In this document: positions 35,711-48,597 of the stretch, in pieces
Position numbering within the stretch: position 1 is the first letter of the stretch
Layout: each line of letters starts with the position of its first letter
Assembly (NCBI GenBank): GCA_023014335.1
Contig: JAECYW010000009.1
Location: 2,418,001-2,482,000, forward strand
Source: Galerina marginata
Lineage: Eukaryota > Basidiomycota > Agaricomycetes > Agaricales > Galerinaceae
Length of the DNA: 64,000 nt
Reading direction: 5' to 3'
Notes under the pieces: model-generated
What the model was told of the DNA's origin: nothing
The model's input: only the letters and a program-made list of their open reading frames with translations
The model's database searches: none
Made by a program: the position numbers and the translations under genes

Positions 35711-37115
35711 CACTTCAGAGACCCCCTGGACCTAACCTCTTAGGTTGATTAATTCCTGATAGGAAATACAATCTAAAGGAAGGCTGAAAACATTTTTGAA
35801 AACAATTTTTTCCAAGAATAATCTTCAGATTTTTAAAATGTTTTTTAGGGTTTAGTATAATGTTTCTTTGACAGGTGGTGGCAGGGGTCTCTTGTGGAAA
35901 ATGTTTTCTAATAATAAACATTCTTCAAAAAATTATTTTTATAGAAAACAAAAATCAAATGTTTTCTGTGACGGCTTGGCAAAGTTTGTATTTCAGAAAT
36001 ATATTCTGGTGGCAGGGGTCCTCCAAATTAAAAAAATTCCTGTGGCTTTTCCAGGATAGCTATAAATATACTGTAATGACCTTTCTTTAGGCACAGGTCT
36101 ACCTGACCTAACACACAAGAAGCAATCTAAATCAAAGCAAATAATATATATATTTCTATATATAAAAGCTATAGAATTTTTTGTGATTATAGTCTATACT
36201 AGCATTTATATCAATAAATACCATCTTTAGATCTGAATTTTTTGGATTTTCCAATATTTAAATAATTGCAAGCAAGTAAAAACTAAGCTCATTATAATCT
36301 AATAACATTTTAAAAGACTTGTATTGAGAAATAGATTTTTTCTTATAAATAAACATTAAATTATAATACAGATAAGTATTAAAAGAAACAATAGCTTATA
36401 CCTATTATATTTAGATCTAAACTTCAAAATCTTATTTTAGAAGTATTCTATCTTTAGACATTGAAAATATTTTTGATGTTTCTATTTTTAGGGAAGGTCT
36501 ATTTTTAGAAGTATGTCTATTTTTAAACTATGGCTCTAAAACATTTTGGAATCATTTCTATTTTTAGCTGACCCTAAATTTCCCAATTAGAAACTATTTC
36601 CATTTATGGTCATATCAGCTATTTTTAGAACCAATCTTGTTTTGCTTATATCTCAGTCGGAAAAGTGAATATTGATATGATTTAAATTGTAAAAAGGTTT
36701 AAAAATATATTACTTTCTTTTGAGATATTTTTTCCTTTTTGGAAAATTTTCCCATCTGCCAAATCTGATTTCAAGAAGCCTGATAACGATTTTGATGCAG
36801 CTTATATCTCAATAAAGAAAGAAGATACATTTATGATTTAAACAGATGTAGAATCACCCTGATGAGTAGTACAACTTTTGTTACTAGCACAGCCACATCT
36901 GATCACTTTTGGAAATTACTTCTATTTAAAGCATTGATTGATCAATTTAACATCTAAAGCACATCAATCATGTTGGATATGCTTTAATATAATTGTTCAA
37001 ACACTTAAAAGTCTAATTATGTCACATATCACATGACTATCTATTTTTAGATATTACTGTGTATTTAAAACTTGAATTACAGCTATATTTAGAATAATAA
37101 GCATGGTAAGGTCAG
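35711..37115. repeat. Solo arm of the 3084-7238 foldback family
   Basis: It starts CACTTCAGAGACCCCCTGG and follows the left arm of the 3084 element closely until about 37115 (GAATAATAAGCATGGTAAGG), where similarity stops. No second arm follows, so it is a truncated copy or half of an element broken by deletion. Confidence 0.8.
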
Positions 37116-37302
37116 CAGTGTCTGAGCAGCACCTCACAATATCACAGCACAGAGCAAGTCATACTGCCAAGCTTGAGATATTTGCATCCCATAGAAGTCT
37201 GGCTGGTTTTGTATGCATTGGCGGCTGTGGAGTTCAACTTCTGTAGTGACTGTTACAAGTCCTTAAGTTTGAAATCATGCTCAAGTTATGTGTTACATGG
37301 CT

Positions 37303-37689
37303 TTACAAGTTCTTACGTAGTAAAAGAACTTGTTTTCCGGCCTGCATAGCAGGCAGAAATGGTTTCTAACGCAATGGTTGGAAATTCTCCCACTGCTATA
37401 GTGACCCTGCATGGTTTCTGTATCTCAGCCATTACTGGGCCAAATTTTATGATTTTGGTATCAAAAAAATCGTAAAAATCAGGGCCTTCCTGGTCACGTG
37501 ACCAGGCCGTTTTAGGCTTGTTAGAACCGCCTTATTTTTCTGCTTTTTTTGAGTATAAGATCATCCCAATCGGTTCAGATTTGAGCGGACTACCTATTAT
37601 TTACTTATTTAACATGTATTTAGATAATAACAAAAACCCCCAAGATAAGAACTTGTTTTTGCCATGCGCAGCAATGGCCTCTGAACAAG
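37303..37689 (+). mobile_element. 387-bp hairpin-ended TTA...CAAG element, ACAAGTTC group
   Basis: It begins TTACAAGTTCTTACGTAG and ends GATAAGAACTTGT, GCCATGCGCAGCAATGGC, then CTCTGAACAAG and T. Here T rather than A precedes TTAC. Confidence 0.85.
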
Positions 37690-38469
37690 TCAAAGTTGTC
37701 TGCTGCTGTAGAATTCAATTTTTGTTTCTGGGCTGTAGATTAGATATAATGCTATCAGTGGCAGTGCAGGCCTGTTCACAAATGATGCCAACTTGGAACT
37801 TGCCTTCTTGCTATTGCGTCAACCTTGCACGATACTAGCATATCATACTCTAGCTTGGTTCTCAACCTGGACTGTCACCATAGATGCTGCAACAGTTTTT
37901 GCCGAGGCCTTAGTCTGTTCTTATGCTGCAGCCATGGCTACTTCCCTCATTTGATTCCTTAAGCACTTGAGGAGAGTTCACAACTCTGGATTGCTGTCAG
38001 CACTAACTGATCCTGAGCAGCTTGACTTTTATGTCTTCCAGGTTATTGTTGATATCTTTTCATGCTGCAAGGATTAAATAGAGCAACCTCAATCTTACAT
38101 TCAAGTTCCAAGCAGTATGCTTTGTTTGTGGCACTGCCCTTGCATACTCCAGTAATACTGATTCAAGTGCTGAAGCACAAGCCATCCATCTATTTGACAT
38201 TGAAGACCTGGTGACAGACACTGACAGTTCATCTCAAGAGTCAAAACCACACTCACTAAACCTAATTAACCAGACATTGATGTTACCTTGTGTCACCTGT
38301 AGCTGCTACCTTGATGTCTAAATAATGGTAAACTACCCTAAGTCCAAGTTGCATCAGGACTGCAATCTGACCATGACTGTAATTTGACCATGGACTGACA
38401 ACTTACCAACGGCTGTAATTTGACCGTCAACAGTCAATTTACCAAGAACTGTCAAATTACCAAGAACGG
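37690..38469. other. No recognisable gene
   Basis: Balanced composition with only short open frames. Near 38340-38470 the words AATTTGACC, AATTACC and GTCAA recur irregularly. Confidence 0.35.
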
Positions 38470-39480
38470 TCAAATTACCAAAAATGCTCGAAAAAAACAG
38501 TGAATGCAGTAAAAATTGCGGTCAACAGGGCAACTACGGGGTGAAGGAGGGGGAAAAAAACAATCATAAATTGTCAGGGCCAGGAAAGGTCCAAAATAGG
38601 TGTAAATAAACAGAAAAACGGGGGGGAAAATGCGAAAAAACACGAAATAAAACACCAAAAATGCAGAAAAAACCAGGGGAGGAATGCAAAAAAAAATATG
38701 AAACAAAAAATGAAAAATAGGTGCAAAAATAAGAGAGAATGGGCAGAGTAGTATATAGGGAGAAACACTTCAAAACCATGCTAAATGAACCGAAAAAAAA
38801 GACTGAAAAATAAATAAAACAGTGTAATGGTGGGTGATGAATAATTAAAGATTGGTAATATAAAAGAGAGGTGATTGTAATGCAAAGGATGACTGAAAAA
38901 TCGGGGGAAATGGTATGAAAAAAGAGAAAATAATGGACAAATAATGTAAAAAGAGGCTATTAGGATTAAATGGGTGATATAGATGCAGCTGAAAGGCAAG
39001 AACCATGCAATATAATGGACAGATGAAGATGAGCCGAGCAAATCACAGAAGACGTAGCAAATAGAGAGGTATTGAAGGCGGCAATGACAATGACAGGAAA
39101 GGTGTTGACAATGACGGATGAGAAGTAGCGAAAGCGATGACAAGACGGGTGTTGATGATGATGGATAGTGCTAGCAGGAGGATACAACGTCGGCAGTGAC
39201 AATGATGGAAGGGAGGTAGTGAGCGCTGACGACAACAACAACAACAAGACGGGCATTGACGATAATGAAGGGGGCTAGCAGGAGAATAAAAATGTCGGCG
39301 TTGACGATAAACAGGTCAAAAACACCATCAGTGATGGCGGTGAGACGAATGCGAAATGGGTGGGTTGGTTGAGGGGTCAGTGACGACGACAACGACGGCG
39401 TTAACAGAGGCGGCGTTGACGAGAGCGGAGACAAATGGACTTTGGTATGATGGGGACGCAGCACGACGCGAAGGAGCTAA
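38470..39480 (+). repeat. Purine-rich strand-asymmetric tract
   Basis: About 1 kb in which the plus strand is strongly enriched in A and G, first as GGGGGAAAA-like runs, then as GATGA, GACAA and GTGATG words. The long Phe/Leu/Ser-rich frames on the minus strand follow from this bias and are not called as genes. Confidence 0.55.
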
Positions 39481-39570
39481 ATTATCATGAGATAGAATTT
39501 AAAGAAAGAGGGGAAAATTTACTCACCCATTACGCCAAGTACACCTGACACAGTTTATCCAGAACCTAGC

Positions 39571-42363
39571 TCATGTCCTCAACAGCCAGCGTCCACGAGG
39601 ATGTGGATTTGTTGGCTAGATGAAGTGCCCTACCCCAAAAGAACAGAGCCGCGACGATGCTGGGCCAACCATTGGTGCCAGGTTTGTCGAGGGCATCCCA
39701 GCCCCCTAATACGAGCCTCTTGGTCGTATCTGGTTTGATACTCCTCCAATTCGGTTGAAGGACGGCCCACCAGGCCCAAAACTCGGCACCAAATTCCCGG
39801 TATCAAGCGAGGGGGAGAAAGTTGGTGCACGAGCACGCTGGACCCAGGCTTTGATTGAAGAGGGTCGTGAAGCGGTCGATAGCTGTGACGAGCCCTTGAA
39901 CTCATGAAAACCCTCGAAACAAAGCCACAGGTTGACGAGGCAGTCCCACGAGGCTCCCAAGGCCATTCGCTTGACCATGGTCAACGTATTCTTGATTGGC
40001 AGTCCGCTGGCAGCATTGGCGTTGGGGGCAGAACTGATTCCGTGGCTGAGGTCGAGGCCAAAAGGGATGACGTCGAGGTAGAAATAAAAGGGGGGACGGG
40101 AACCGACGCTGAAGACTGCGCTGAAGGCTTAACCCGTTTCGATGGGATGTTACAAGTTCTTACGTAGTAAAAGAACTTGTTTTCCGGCCTGCATAGCAGG
40201 CAGAAATGGTTTCTAACGCAATGGTTGGAAATTCTCCCACTGCTATAGTGACCCTGCATGGTTTCTGTATCTCAGCCATTACTGGGCCAATTTTTATGAT
40301 CTTGGTATCAAAAAATTTGTAAAAATCAGGGCCACATTTTAGGCTTGTTAGATTTGTCTCATTTTTCTGCTTTTTTTGAGTATAAGATCATCCCAATCGG
40401 TTCAGATTTGAGCGGACTACATATTATTTACCTATTTAATATATATTTATTGAATAACACTGTAAGTCTTCACGCACTGCCTCACCCCAAAGTAAGAACT
40501 TGTTTTTGCCATGCGCAGCAATGGCCTCTGACCAAGTCATTTGAAATTCTCCCACTCATACAGTGACCCTGCATGGTTTCTGTATCTCAGCCATTACTAG
40601 GCCAATTTTGATGATCTTGGTATCAAAAACTTCGTAAAAATCAGGGCCTTCCTGGTCATGTGACCAGGCCGTTTGAGGTTTGTTAGAACCGCATGATTTT
40701 TCTGCTTTTTTTGAGTATAAGATCATCCCAATTGGTTCAGATTTGAGCAGACTACATATTATTTACTTATTTAACATGTATTTATGTAATAACATTTCTT
40801 AAGGTACTGCCTCACCCCCAAAGTAAGAACTTGTTTTTGCCATGCGCAGCAATGGCCTCTGACCAAGTCCTCCTTGTCTGGGATGTCCTTCCGCTTCTTA
40901 CTGCCTCCCTTGTTCTCCTTGTCTGATGGTCGCCTCCTCTTCAACCGCCGGTCCTTTCCAGCAGCGTCTTCGGCCTGTCTCTTCTGGCTGACAGACTTGG
41001 ATTGGACGTCTTCATGCGTTGACCCTAGAGGGGCGGAGGACGGAGTGTTGATAGGATTGCGAGGGCGCCGTGGATGGCCGAACTTGATGCCCGGTGGAGC
41101 TTTCAGTAACGGGGGGGAGGAAAGACTCGGTTGATTGCTCTCCGAGGTAGTGGGGTGCTGGGCAGCGGCCGGCAAAGCGTGTTTCAGAGAAGAGGGGGAT
41201 GGAGGGGCGCTCGGTGGGCAAGAGGGTGGGTCGTGTGGAGGGGTCAGAGGTCGTAGAGGTGGTCCATCAGCACCAGGACGGGTACCCTGGCTGGGTACAC
41301 CACCAGCGGTGTCGTTGACATTACCCAAACGGGGCTGCTGACTCGTAGTAAGCGACTGCGAGGGATTATCCCCAACATTCGCCACCACTCCGCGTCCTTC
41401 ACGTCTTGAGTCCGCAGTCTCCTGTTGTTGGGAACTGTGACTTTTCTTCCTTTGATGCTTCGAGGAAGATGAGGTCTTCTGAGGCGGGACGGAAGGAGGG
41501 ACTTGAGTTGTTGAAGAAGTGTTTCGAGGCGCTGGGGCGGCACTGACTTTCATAGTAGGTAAAGCGTTTGGTGGAACAAGCGGGGCGTCGTCATCATCAG
41601 AGTCATCGCCGACTGCGTGGTCATAGTTGATGGCGTGGTTGTCGATGATTTGCAGCAGCGAAGTAGCACCGGCAGGGAGAGCGGCCCGGCCGCCCGACAA
41701 TCTTCGCGAGCTGTATTTGAATGAGACTTTAGAATCGAGGTGAAGACAAAAGATTAATGAACGCACTAAAACATTTCTTAAGGAAGCTCGAAAAGACCGG
41801 CACAACCTGCTCCTTGTAACCTGCGTGCTCCGCCTTGCCGAAGTTCATTTTGACTGGTCCTCAGACCGATCCAGAATGCAGGCTGTACCCGGGATCAGGT
41901 TAACAGTGCAGATGAAGGGAAAAAGTAGACAAACCTTATAATGTTCAGATGCCCCTTGTCTGCCGGTTCTGGACCACCCATCATGAATGTTGTTGGCATG
42001 CCAGTGAACTCCAGCACCAAGTCCAAGATTGGCTGCATGAAGCCGGTGATTCTGTCGATGCACCTATGAGACAAAAAACACGGTAAGTAGGCGAAGAAAT
42101 ATAAGGAAGGGATGACGAACTGTTGACGAGCTTCCGGATCCTGTGATGCAGGACGACGAACAGCCTCCTCCCATTCCAGAAGTTGCCGCCTGTGTTCCTG
42201 CTCAGCTCTAAGATAACAGTATCGCTGGTCGACGTCTGGAAGTGCTTTGAAGAGGGCACGGCCAGCCTCCTGACGAATGTTGATGTCAACCCTGTTAAAG
42301 CAGGCGAGCGTGGGAACACGTGAGGCAGCGGAGTGCCAAATATGAGGAACTCAGTGTAAAGGA
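39571..42363 (-). pseudogene. Dispersed basidiomycete-type hypothetical protein
   Basis: Exons on the minus strand include DINIRQEAGRALFKALPDVD (near 42270), CIDRITGFMQPILDLVLEF with FMMGGPEPADKGHLNIIR (42060-41950) and KMNFGKAEHAGYKEQVVP (near 41840). A long disordered middle with KRKRR-like basic runs follows (41700-40870), then a Trp-rich C-terminus, FWAWWAVLQPNWRS to TSSWTLAVEDMS, ending at 39571. I recognise this layout as common in basidiomycetes; its function is unknown to me. A composite hairpin-ended insert lies at 40150-40867 and its removal keeps the frame (KEDIPSKRV). A frame change near 39790 suggests it is dead or misassembled. Confidence 0.6.
40150..40867 (+). mobile_element. 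Two joined hairpin-ended elements, ACAAGTTC group
   Basis: A complete copy (40150-40536, TTACAAGTTC to GACCAAG) is followed by a second copy (about 40539-40867) that lacks its first ~85 bp, including the 5' hairpin, but has an intact 3' end. Both CAAG ends are followed by T. The pair behaves as a single frame-neutral insertion in the host gene. Confidence 0.8.
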
Positions 42364-42743
42364 CTTGGTCAGAGGCCATTGCTGCGCATGGCAAAAACAA
42401 GTTCTTACTTTCAAGGTAAGTCATAAATAGAGGTTAAATAAGTAAATAATGCATAGTCCGCTCAAATCTAAACCGATTGAGATGATCTTATACTCAAAAA
42501 AAGCAGAAAAATGAGGCGGTTCTAACAAGCTTAAAACGGCCTGGTCACGTGACCAGGAAGGCCCTGATTTTTACGAATTTTTTGATACCAAGATCATAAA
42601 AATTGGCCCAGTAATGGCTAAGATACAGAAACCATGCAGGGTCACAGTATGAGTGGGAGAATTTCGAACCATTGTGTTAGGAATGTTTTCTGCCTGCTAT
42701 GCAGGCCGGAAAACAAGTTCTTTTACTACGTAAGAACTTGTAA
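42364..42743 (-). mobile_element. 380-bp hairpin-ended TTA...CAAG element, ACAAGTTC group
   Basis: In coding orientation it begins TTACAAGTTCTTACGTAG and ends GCCATGCGCAGCAATGGC, then CTCTGACCAAG and T. It is followed by the 42744-43039 spacer. Confidence 0.85.
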
Positions 42744-43039
42744 CAAGATTAATTATTAGACTACAATAAGAACTTGTAAAAAGATTAATTCATACGTCAC
42801 TTAGTTTTTATCAGATTGCCTCGAAACAAAGTGTGTAATTATCAGAAAATTCAGGGCTAAAATATGGTGTCACATATGTGTTGTCACATCTTTATGTGAC
42901 TTACCAAATGCGGAATATTGTTGAAATGCACAGTAAATAAGCCATTTTAAGAGATTTTAAGGGCATTAAAATAAAATAAAAATACTAATGATGTTTTTTT
43001 ACCTAAGAGATGGTCTGTGCACACATATCACATGACATA
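42744..43039. repeat. Spacer related to those following other hairpin ends
   Basis: It starts ACAAGATTAATT and contains a decayed hairpin end (AAGAACTTGTAA near 42770). It also has GTGTGTAATTATCAGAAAATTCAGG, which closely matches the 45776-46310 spacer (GTGTAATTAGCAGAAAATTCAG). It ends where the Helitron's own 3' end begins. Confidence 0.5.
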
Positions 43040-43090
43040 CTTGTTTAGAGGCCATTGCTTCGCATGGCAAAAACGAGTTCTTTTTCTTTG
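43040..43090 (-). other. Predicted 3' terminus of the large Helitron
   Basis: In coding orientation the sequence reads AAAAGAACTCGT, then the hairpin GCCATGCGAAGCAATGGC, then CTCTAAACAAG, and a T follows. A hairpin about 11 nt from the end, downstream of the helicase stop, is the expected Helitron layout. CAAG stands in place of the canonical CTRR. It is almost identical to the end of the 4.4 kb element at 12692. No matching 5' end was found beyond 61623. Confidence 0.7.
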
Positions 43091-43242
43091 CTGCTTCTTA
43101 TCTATAATAGTACACTTGTTACAAATACCCTTTTAACTGTTTGAATTAAACTACATTAGTTAGAAAAAAGCTAATTAGCAATTAAACTAAATTACTCTAC
43201 AAACTACCAGTATATTATCAGCTCTGTATAATTATTATCAAT

Positions 43243-45410
43243 TCATACTCCATATATAACAACTACTGCTTCTTTCTTTTTGCACTTAAATAATAAATCT
43301 CCTTCAAAATCATCTAACTGTCCTTCTTTTATACATTTAGCACCAGTAGAAATACCATCATGGTACCAGATTTCATTATTAACTATAAATCTTGATGTAA
43401 AATGATTGCTTCCACTATATATAATACCTTTTAATGATAATCTAGTTATACTCTTGTCTTGGTTTTCAATTTTAATATATTTACTTATAATCTTTTTAAC
43501 CTCCAAACTAAAACATATAAAACTTGGTGAAATAGTAAAATATCTTGTTATACAAACTTTTTTAGTACATAGTCCACAATATTTCTTTTGGTTTTGCCAG
43601 TGTTTAAAGTTTGACTGAGTAGATTTATGTGAAGAACATGTAATAAATATCAAAGATTGAGATTGAATTTGAGAAGTTGCTTCATAATTACAATCACTGC
43701 ACTTTTCATAACTGATATCTTTCTGATTGGGCTTTTGGAACATTGATTGTAAAAGATCACGGATATCAGTTCCTGTATGCCCTATAGGAAATTTATCTGG
43801 TTGAGATGTTTTTAATTCATGTGTAACCAAATCTCTAACTGCAGATAATGTTTGAGATCCAGTTTGAACATTTTTATATCCCTTTACCAAAGTTTGTGTA
43901 AATTCTCCATATTGACTAAGCTCTTTGGTCCATTGTTTTTTGTTTTGAGACCATAAATTGAACAATATTGTAAATAATGAGTCATAAGAACAGCTATAAT
44001 TGACTGAATCCCATTTTAAGCCTTGAAGTTCAATATCATAAGTAATTTTGGGTTTTTTGGTCTTAATTATTTTTTTAGCCTCTAATGGAACTATAGATAT
44101 TTCAGTATCTTCTATTTTTCTCTTTAAATTGTTTACTTTAACTGGAATTGAACCTTTGGCAGGCTGAAAATGTTGTGCAACAAAAGTTTTAGCTTTTGAG
44201 ACCACAGGCTTCTTATTGATAATAGTCCATGGACTATCTTTAACAGCTGCTGTATTTTCCATTGGCTTTTCTTTAGACCATTGTAGTGCTTTATCTATAC
44301 AAGGTGGACAATAACCTGTGCCTTTGATTTGTTGATACTGTCTTATTATAATATTTCTAAGTTTTCCAGTAATTGAAGTAGGAAGTTGATCAAGATATTT
44401 GAGTCTAGTAATCTCATCTAATAACTCAAGTTCTCTGAATTCTTGTCTTAGATAACCAGATATACCACATGTAATTTTATGATCATCAAAGCCTTGAAGA
44501 ATAATTGTGCCTTCTGCAGTTGAACCTCTGGATAATGCAGTGTAATAAGCCATATGACTGCGACAACTATTCAAATTTACAACATTGTATTCTCTTGTTT
44601 TTCCTTGTGAAGCATAATCAGTCATTGCAAAATTTGGAAGCACAGAAACTTGAGATCTATTAATTGAAATAGGAGATTTTAAACCTGAACAAAGAACACT
44701 CTTGCTAGAGCGAGTTAAAGGAACAACATTTTGAGGAAGACCTTTGAGTTGAATTGTCTTAGCTGGTGAATCAAGTTTGACAAATAAAACATCAAGAACC
44801 AAATGATTTTCAGCACCTTTTGAAGCTTGCCAGCCTACAACATGAGCTTCTTGACCACGTGTGATACATAATTCTGTAGCATCATTATTGCGAATCATAA
44901 CTGGCATTCCAAAACATAAAGACAATTTTCCAGGAACAGTTTCAGTCATTGAATATCTCATATTCCATAGAATATTTTGAAGTTTTAAAGGAAGAGAGAC
45001 TTGTTTTTTTCTGATTGTTTTAGCTTGAGGATTTTTTCTCTTTAAAAGTCTAAGTGTTTCAGGTAGAACACTTTCACCAATAGTATCCACAGAATAAAAA
45101 TCAGTTAAAGTCTGACCAGTGTCTTTTGCAAACCTCTGACATCCCAGATCATTGATTTTGTCCTTTTCAGAATTTAAACCTAGAATGATTGAGACATTGC
45201 GGAATAATAAACTAGCAATATTGGGCTGATCCTTTCTTTTTCCAGCTATTCTTGTTCTGAGAAACTGAATATCAGAAGCTGTACAGGCTGCGTAGCGCAT
45301 ATTTTCCAAAGCAGTGCGAAGTTTAGTATCTGCAGGAGATTGAAATCTTTGTCTCATGTTTTGTCGCAAAATCACAACTGTAGTTATCTGATGCCATAAA
45401 GCTTTGCCTA
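43243..45410 (-). pseudogene. Helitron block 7: helicase C-terminal half and USP-like domain
   Basis: Joined in frame to block 6 (QQTAI/GKALWHQ). It has late SF1/Pif1 helicase motifs: VVILRQNMRQ (near 45360), SQGKTREYNVV and YTALSRG (near 44530-44600). A C-terminal part from about 44020 has VNYSCSYDSLFTILF, a CSDC/CGLC pair of cysteine knuckles and NHFTSRFIVNNEIWYHDG. This resembles the Cys and His boxes of a ubiquitin-specific protease (C19). The stop is at 43243, about 200 bp from the predicted element end. The block is intact; it counts as a pseudogene only because insertions split the gene. Confidence 0.9.
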
Positions 45411-46499
45411 CTTGCATAGCAGCCATTGCTGCACATGGCAAAAACAAGTCCTTACGTACTTTATCTCAGGTAAATGATTAATAACAGAGTCAGATCTTAT
45501 CCGATTGTGCTGATCTTGGATTCGTTGGAAAGGAAATAAAAAGGCGCATTTTTAGGTAATAAAACGGCCTGGTCACGTGACCAGGTTGGCCCTGAATTGT
45601 GTGATTTTTCTGATACCAAAATCATTGTAAATGGTCAAGAAATGGCCAAGATATCACGATTTTAGTGAAGTTTGACAGCGTGAGAGAAAATCAACGAAAT
45701 CAGAGGTCGCACTGCAAGCAATTTGGCTTGTTCTCTGGATAAGAACAAGTCCTTTTACTACGTAAGGACTTGTAACAAGTTATTGGGCTAGCACGCTGAA
45801 TTCTTAACAGATTTCCTTGAAATAAGTTGTGTAATTAGCAGAAAATTCAGCCCTTTAATATGGTGGTCCGTGCATAAAAGTCAGGTGACCGGAAAATTGC
45901 CAAATTTGGAAATACTTGAACCGGATTGATTTAAATTGGAAGAATTTGGTAATTTGACCAAGTTAAACATTTCAGTGGGTTTCCAAACACTTCACAATAA
46001 TAATCTCAGGGTCCAGGGCCATCAAAAATGTTTTTTATTGGGGTATTTACCTTCTATTTTATGTGACTTGTGCAATTTCAGCCGAGTTTATCATAAAACA
46101 CAAGATTTGGAGGCTGTGGGAAATAATTTAAAACTCAGGGACACCAAATATTTGGCTCTTAAGTGAAAATGCTTAATTTTGTGATTCCAACGGTATCATT
46201 ATCTTCAAATTTGGCTTTCGGAGAGTGGAAATCTGTGCTGTTTTGCTCAAAAAGACAAGATTTTGGAATGTGGGAAATAAAATTCAGGGTCCGCTACACG
46301 CACCATGTTATAGCCCTGAATTGTGTGATTTTTCTGATACCAAAATCATTGTAAATGGTCAAGAAATGGCCAAGATATCACGATTTTAGTGAAGTTTGAC
46401 AGCATGAGAGAAAATCAACGAAATCAGAGGTCGCACTGCAAGCAATTTGGCTTGTTCTCTGGATAAGAACAAGTCCTTTTACTACGTAAGGACTTGTAA
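45411..46499 (-). mobile_element. 1,089-bp hairpin-ended insertion with two 5' hairpin ends, ACAAGTCC group
   Basis: The 3' end at 45411 (GCCATGTGCAGCAATGGC, TGCTATGCAAG, T) belongs with the first 5' hairpin at 45775. A ~530-bp spacer then leads to a second ~190-bp copy of the 5' end, finishing TTACAAGTCCTTACGTAG at 46499. The whole insert lies between A and T (45410 and 46500), and its removal joins the helicase frame. This is a long version made by use of an upstream 5' end or by tandem growth. Confidence 0.85.
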
Positions 46500-48597
46500 T
46501 TGCAGTTTGCTGGCCAGGTTCTGTCATAGCAGCATTAATTGTAGTACCAACTCCTCCACTGTAAAGAGAAGCACCTTTAACAGGTGCTAGTTGAGCAAAA
46601 TCTCCAGCAAAAATCATATTCATACTACCAAATGGATTATCAACAATATTTTTAAGTTTAGCAAGCTGAGCACTGATTTTATAAAGATCAAGACATGATA
46701 ACATTGAAACTTCATCAAGAAAAATATATTCAACACCTTCAAGTCTAGCATAAACCTGAGCTAAATTGGTTTGTTCATTTTTTTTCATTGCCTCAGTTTG
46801 AATACCTAGAGCTGAATGATATGTAGATCCTTTGAGTAAAGCAGCTGCTGAACCAGTAGGAGCCAGAATCATAATGCGATGTTTTTCTTTTCTTAGTTCA
46901 AAAAAAGCAATTAAAGCTTTAATAACCTGAGATTTACCAGTTCCACCCATTCCACCTAGATACATTTTAAGAGGTTCAGTTTTATGAAGAGTTGCATGAT
47001 TAGCCACAATGCGGAATGCACGCTCTTGTTCTGTATTTAAACTAAATTTACTAACAGTATCATCAATGAATTTCTGTTCATTCAATTTCTCAGCCTGGAA
47101 ATCCTTATTAATATATGATATATCTAATACTACAACTTCATCATGAGAGTCATGGTTATCAGTAGATTTATTAATACCTGATGGCAGATCCTTCATTCTT
47201 TGAGCAATGACATCTTTTTTAGCAGCATCAACTATAGAATTCCATTCACTGCTATTGAAATTCTCAGTAGGTTTAAAGGTGCTATCAGGTTTTATAGTAT
47301 TGTCTTTGGAGCTATCCAGCCAGCCTATATTTTGAACTACTTTTTCAATCTGAGCCATTTCTTCAGTTTTAGCTGCATCATTGATAAGAAGTTCAGACAT
47401 GTCTTGTTCATTATCAAAAGATGCTAGTGGACCATCATCTGTATAATCTAATGCTGTCTGATCTAGTTCATTAAGAGTTTGTTCATTATCAATCCAAGAT
47501 CCAAATATACTATTCTTTTGAGCTGCACCTTTTTTCAATTTAGCAGAGTAATCATCTCTGGCATCATTGCATTCATATCTTAAATTGAAATTCTTCATCA
47601 ACTGGTTTTGATGTTTAGCAAATTTGAAAGCATTAAAAGCTTCATCCCAGGTTTGATTTTCAAGCTTAAGATCTCTTCCAGTTCTCCATGGTTTAAAAAG
47701 TGTTAACATTGTTGAACAATAATATTCTCTATCACCTTGATCACTTCTAGGAAGAATGCCACCTAAAAACACTGGAACTACTAAGGGATCATTGGTTTTA
47801 TAAACTACCTCATGTGTTCTATACAGAGGATGACCAGATAAGAAGTTATACTTTATATTAAGACTTGTTTCAGTAATTTTATTGATAGTACTATTTTGAA
47901 TATTTAATTCATCATCTGACTGGCTAGATTTGCCACCACCAACTTGTGAAATAATATCTAGCTCATCATTTGAATCCAGCTGCTCATCTAATTCTTCTTC
48001 TTCAATATTATCAAGCTGACCATTGAGTATATCTTGCAAGGAGTCAAATTTTTTCAAGTTCTTTTTTGAGCGTCTTGTAGTTTCTGATCTGCGAATCCAT
48101 TCATATAAAGTGATATTTTTGTGTATGTTTGGGCGATAAATATAATCATCAACTTTAGAAAGACCAACATAGTCTCCAAGATTCTTATCAAGAACAACTT
48201 TTTCTGGACTTTCTTCTTTATCATTATCACCCCATGCATCTCTGACTTTGCGGACATAGAGTCTCCAGTAAAACTTTATAAATTTGTGCTGAGTATAATG
48301 ATCTGGATTTCCTAATAGATATAAAGATGCCATTGGACTTTCTATTTCCATTTTAGATGTAAGTGAGTTAACCATTTTAGTCATTAAAGCTCTAGCAGTT
48401 TCTTGGCGACTACTGCTACCACCTAGTAACTCTGAATTTTTAGAAAATATTTGGCGCACTGTATCAAAGATTGAATAAGTTGTAAGACCTGGTTTAGTAA
48501 CATAATCTGTAACATAAGCAACAACAGCTTTGACTGAAGTTCCAGACAAAAGACTTGTTACATCTGTATTTGCTCTAATAAGATAAGACAGAGCTGG
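46500..48597 (-). pseudogene. Helitron block 6: Y2 motif and helicase N-terminal half
   Basis: AVVAYVTDYVTKPGL (near 48490-48535) is the two-tyrosine motif of a Helitron replication initiator. An acidic linker follows. Then come Walker A LGGMGGTGKSQVI (near 46950), Walker B YIFLDEVSML (near 46700) and MIFAGDFAQLAPV (near 46600), all typical of Pif1-type Helitron helicases. The 7-bp GAGCTGG at 48591-48597 duplicates 53983-53989. Confidence 0.95.

Noticed and set aside
38470..39464. Minus-strand Phe/Leu/Ser-rich frames as membrane proteins
   Set aside because: Explained by the pyrimidine-rich minus strand of a low-complexity tract.
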